A stretch of DNA of 7,110 nt, taken from positions 1-7,110 of the forward strand of contig JALSNA010000442.1 of assembly GCA_026987255.1 (NCBI GenBank), given 5' to 3'. Below the pieces are notes generated by a model. The model did not search any database, was not told the DNA's origin, and saw only the letters and a program-made list of their open reading frames with translations. Source of the stretch: Hyphomicrobiales bacterium. Lineage in GTDB: Bacteria; Pseudomonadota; Alphaproteobacteria; Rhizobiales; Aestuariivirgaceae. The translations under genes were made by a program, and so were the position numbers. Numbering within the stretch: position 1 is the first letter of the stretch; each line of letters starts with the position of its first letter. Shown piece after piece: positions 5,000 through 7,110 of this stretch.

Positions 5000-5884
5000 C
5001 TATTCCCGCCGCGCGGCTCTGTCCTTGCGGATACGGATCATGCCTTCCTGGGCGACGGAGGCCACAAGGATGCCGTCGCGGGTATAGACCTCGCCGCGGT
5101 TGAAGCCGCGCGCCCCGGTCATGGAAGGCGAATCCTGGGCATAGAGCAGCCATTCGTCGGCGCGGAAGGGCCGGTGCAGCCACAGGGCATGATCGAGGCT
5201 GGCCAGCATCAATTGCGGATCGAAGATGTTGCGCCCATGGGGCACCAGGGAGGTGTCGAGCAGGGTCATGTCGGAGGCATAGGCCAGCACGCACTGGTGC
5301 AGGGCCGGATCGTCCGGCAGGGGGCGGGTGGAGCGGATCCAGACATTCTGCCGGTAGTCCTCGCCCGGTTGCGGGTCGAGCAGGTGATCGGGCTCGCACA
5401 GGCGCATCTCGATGGGCCGCACGCGCGAGAAATAGCGCCGCAGGCTTTCCGGCATGCGTGCGTGAAAGCGCGCCAGCAGGGCCTTTTCGTCCGGCAGATC
5501 CTCCGGCATGGGCACATCCGGCATGGGCATGAAGTGATCGAAATCGCCCCTTTCCGGGCGGTGGAAGGAGCATGTCATGGTGAAGATCGGGCGGCCATGC
5601 TGGATGGCCACCACGTGGCGGGTGGTGAAGCTGCGCCCGTCGCGGTAGCGCTCCACCTGGTAGATGATGGGCGCCTCCGGATCGCCCGGGCGCATGAAAT
5701 AGCCATGCAGGGAATGGGCGGTGCGCTCGGGCTCCACGGTGCGCACCGCCGCCACCAGCGCCTGGCCGATCACCTGGCCGCCGAAGACCCGCTGCCAGCC
5801 CACCTTGGGGCTGCGGCCGCGAAACAGGTTGACCTCCAATGGCTCCAGATCGAGGATGGACAGCAGGTTTTCGATATCGGGCAT
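5000..5884 (-). CDS. tesB: Acyl-CoA thioesterase II
   Basis: The 294-residue double-hotdog enzyme hydrolyses acyl-CoA to free fatty acid and CoA in the cytoplasm. It aligns along its whole length with E. coli TesB (286 aa). The N-terminal half has [11 protein letters not shown] (33-43) and [12 protein letters not shown] (57-68). The C-terminal half has YASDM (202-206), [10 protein letters not shown] (231-240), GEVYTRDG (264-271) and SVAQEGMIR (276-284). The catalytic triad known for E. coli (Asp204, Thr228, Gln278) corresponds to Asp205, Ser229 and Gln279; Thr is replaced by Ser, a conservative change. The ATG has only a poor ribosome binding site upstream (GAG). It converges with the antiporter and diverges from trpS. 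A perfect TTGACA (5951-5956, minus) lies about 70 bases upstream but without a good -10. Confidence 0.95.
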   Translation of the reverse strand: MPDIENLLSILDLEPLEVNLFRGRSPKVGWQRVFGGQVIGQALVAAVRTVEPERTAHSLHGYFMRPGDPEAPIIYQVERYRDGRSFTTRHVVAIQHGRPIFTMTCSFHRPERGDFDHFMPMPDVPMPEDLPDEKALLARFHARMPESLRRYFSRVRPIEMRLCEPDHLLDPQPGEDYRQNVWIRSTRPLPDDPALHQCVLAYASDMTLLDTSLVPHGRNIFDPQLMLASLDHALWLHRPFRADEWLLYAQDSPSMTGARGFNRGEVYTRDGILVASVAQEGMIRIRKDRAARRE

Positions 5885-5993
5885 GGCGGGCTCGCACGGC
5901 TTGTGGCGGGGGATCGCTTCGCGTCACAGCCTTCCCGCCCCGGTGGCGCTTGTCAAGGGCGTCCCGCTGCCTGCGCCTTGCGGCCAAAACATC

Positions 5994-6022
5994 TTGGCAA
6001 AAGCCGCCTGCCGGTGCATATA
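5994..6022 (+). promoter_or_regulatory. Candidate trpS promoter
   Basis: TTGGCA (5994-5999), 17 bp, then CATATA (6017-6022), continuing AGCGC. The string GCATATAGCGC (6016-6026) is identical to the -10 region of the left-facing promoter at 27-37. It would give a leader of roughly 30 nt. The 177-bp divergent spacer (5885-6061) shows no other clear element apart from the tesB -35-like TTGACA at 5951-5956. Confidence 0.45.
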
Positions 6023-6061
6023 GCGCTCATCCCGCGTCTCCTTTCACAGCAAGGGCCTGTC

Positions 6062-7105
6062 ATGAGCAAGAGCAAGCCGCGCGTCTTTTCCGGCGTTCAG
6101 CCCACCGGCAACCTGCATCTGGGCAATTACCTTGGGGCCATCACCCGTTTCGTCGATCTGCAGGATGATCACGAGTGCATCTATTGCGTGGTGGACATGC
6201 ACGCCATCACCGTGGCCCAGGATCCGAAAGCGCTGACAAAGAACATCCGCGAGGTCACGGCCGCCTTCCTGGCCGCGGGCGTGGATCCGAAGGCGCACAT
6301 CGTGTTCAACCAGTCGCAGGTCTCCGGCCATGCGGAACTGGCCTGGGTGTTCAACTGTGTGGCGCGCATCGGCTGGCTGAACCGCATGACCCAGTTCAAG
6401 GAAAAGGCCGGCAAGAATCGCGAAAACGCCTCGGTGGGCCTCTATGACTACCCGGTGCTCATGGCCTCCGACATCTTGCTCTACCACGCCGATGCGGTGC
6501 CGGTGGGCGAGGACCAGAAGCAGCACCTGGAGCTGACCCGCGACATCGCCCAGAAATTCAACAACGATTTCGGCGCACGCATCCGCGAGCTGGGGCTGGC
6601 GGACGCCGAGGGCCGTTTCTTTCCGCTGCCGGAGCCGCTCATCGCCGGACCGGCCACGCGGGTGATGTCGCTCAAGGACGGCACGAAGAAGATGTCGAAA
6701 TCCGACCCATCCGATCTGTCGCGCATCAACCTGACCGATGATGCCGGGACAATCGCGCGCAAGATCAAGAAGGCCAAGACCGATCCAGAACCGTTGCCGG
6801 AGGAGGAAAAGGGCCTCGAAGGCCGTCCGGAAGCGGCCAACCTGGTGGGCATTTATGCCGCCCTCTCCGGCAAGAGCCAGGCGGATGTGCTGGCCGAATA
6901 TGGCGGACAGGGCTTTGGGGTGTTCAAGCCGGCGCTGACGGAGCTGGCGGTGGAGAAGCTGGCCCCCGTAGGAGAGAACATGCGCCGCCTGATGGAGGAC
7001 CGCGCATACATAGACCAGGTGCTGGCCGATGGCGCACGGCGGGCACGCGAAATTGCCGCGCCCATCTATCGCGACGTGAAGAAAATCCTCGGATTCATCG
7101 GCTGA
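6062..7105 (+). CDS. trpS: Tryptophanyl-tRNA synthetase
   Basis: This 347-residue class I aminoacyl-tRNA synthetase charges tRNA-Trp with tryptophan using ATP in the cytoplasm and acts as a dimer. The Rossmann-fold signature is seen as PTGNLHLGN (14-22; the HIGH equivalent is His19-Leu-Gly-Asn). The second signature is KMSKS (210-214). Conserved family segments between them are VDMHAIT (44-50), [12 protein letters not shown] (130-141, with Asp137 likely the indole-contacting residue) and VGEDQKQH (148-155). Length fits bacterial TrpRS (about 330-350). The ATG has AAGGG (6051-6055) six bases upstream. The frame stays open far upstream across the tesB antisense strand, but that part does not resemble TrpRS. 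Complete: its TGA ends five bases before the window edge. Confidence 0.98.
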   Translation: MSKSKPRVFSGVQPTGNLHLGNYLGAITRFVDLQDDHECIYCVVDMHAITVAQDPKALTKNIREVTAAFLAAGVDPKAHIVFNQSQVSGHAELAWVFNCVARIGWLNRMTQFKEKAGKNRENASVGLYDYPVLMASDILLYHADAVPVGEDQKQHLELTRDIAQKFNNDFGARIRELGLADAEGRFFPLPEPLIAGPATRVMSLKDGTKKMSKSDPSDLSRINLTDDAGTIARKIKKAKTDPEPLPEEEKGLEGRPEAANLVGIYAALSGKSQADVLAEYGGQGFGVFKPALTELAVEKLAPVGENMRRLMEDRAYIDQVLADGARRAREIAAPIYRDVKKILGFIG

Positions 7106-7110
7106 AGGCT

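Noticed and set aside
4905..5987. Open frame of 360 codons on the minus strand overlapping tesB
   Set aside because: It is out of frame with a full-length TesB that has all catalytic residues, and its product is proline/arginine-rich noise.
5174..6061. Long N-terminal extension of trpS
   Set aside because: The frame is open by chance across the tesB antisense strand. The ATG at 6062 has a good ribosome binding site, and the TrpRS fold starts right after it.

Overview
The window reads as ordinary chromosomal DNA from a GC-rich Alphaproteobacterium. This is inferred from three things: high G+C coding DNA; an enoyl-CoA hydratase gene directly upstream of rpsT, a pairing common in that class near dnaA; and a hydrolase and a hydratase that both resemble mitochondrial proteins (ABHD10 and ECHS1). 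No species can be named from the sequence alone. I see no mobile element, CRISPR array, tRNA, rRNA or defence system.

Layout, left to right. Positions 1-215 hold no gene. They contain a promoter-like site pointing left out of the window and a large perfect inverted repeat just past the 3' end of infC. infC (translation initiation factor IF-3, minus strand) lies at 216-779. A 184-bp divergent spacer separates it from an ABHD10-like serine hydrolase (964-1767, plus). The hydrolase converges with rpsT (ribosomal protein S20, 2100-2366, minus). The 332 bp between them are non-coding and packed with at least five inverted repeats. rpsT has a near-consensus sigma-70 promoter and a leader of about 100 nt. 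Upstream of it, on the same strand, is a short-chain enoyl-CoA hydratase (2565-3338). Divergent from that is a CPA1-type Na+/H+ antiporter (3462-4832, plus). The antiporter converges with tesB, an acyl-CoA thioesterase II (5000-5884, minus), across a second hairpin-rich spacer. Divergent from tesB is trpS, tryptophanyl-tRNA synthetase (6062-7105, plus), which ends five bases before the window does.

The genes are mostly housekeeping. Translation is represented by IF-3, S20 and TrpRS, and acyl-CoA metabolism by the hydratase and TesB. There is also cation/pH homeostasis and one esterase. Apart from a possible hydratase-rpsT read-through they look like separate transcription units, alternating in direction. 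The unusual content is between the genes: long, often perfect, stem-loops sit at 3' ends and in convergent spacers, most without the classical U-tract. One set of repeats is interleaved in a pseudoknot order. I did not find a convincing new multi-gene system. The non-coding structures are the part worth a second look.
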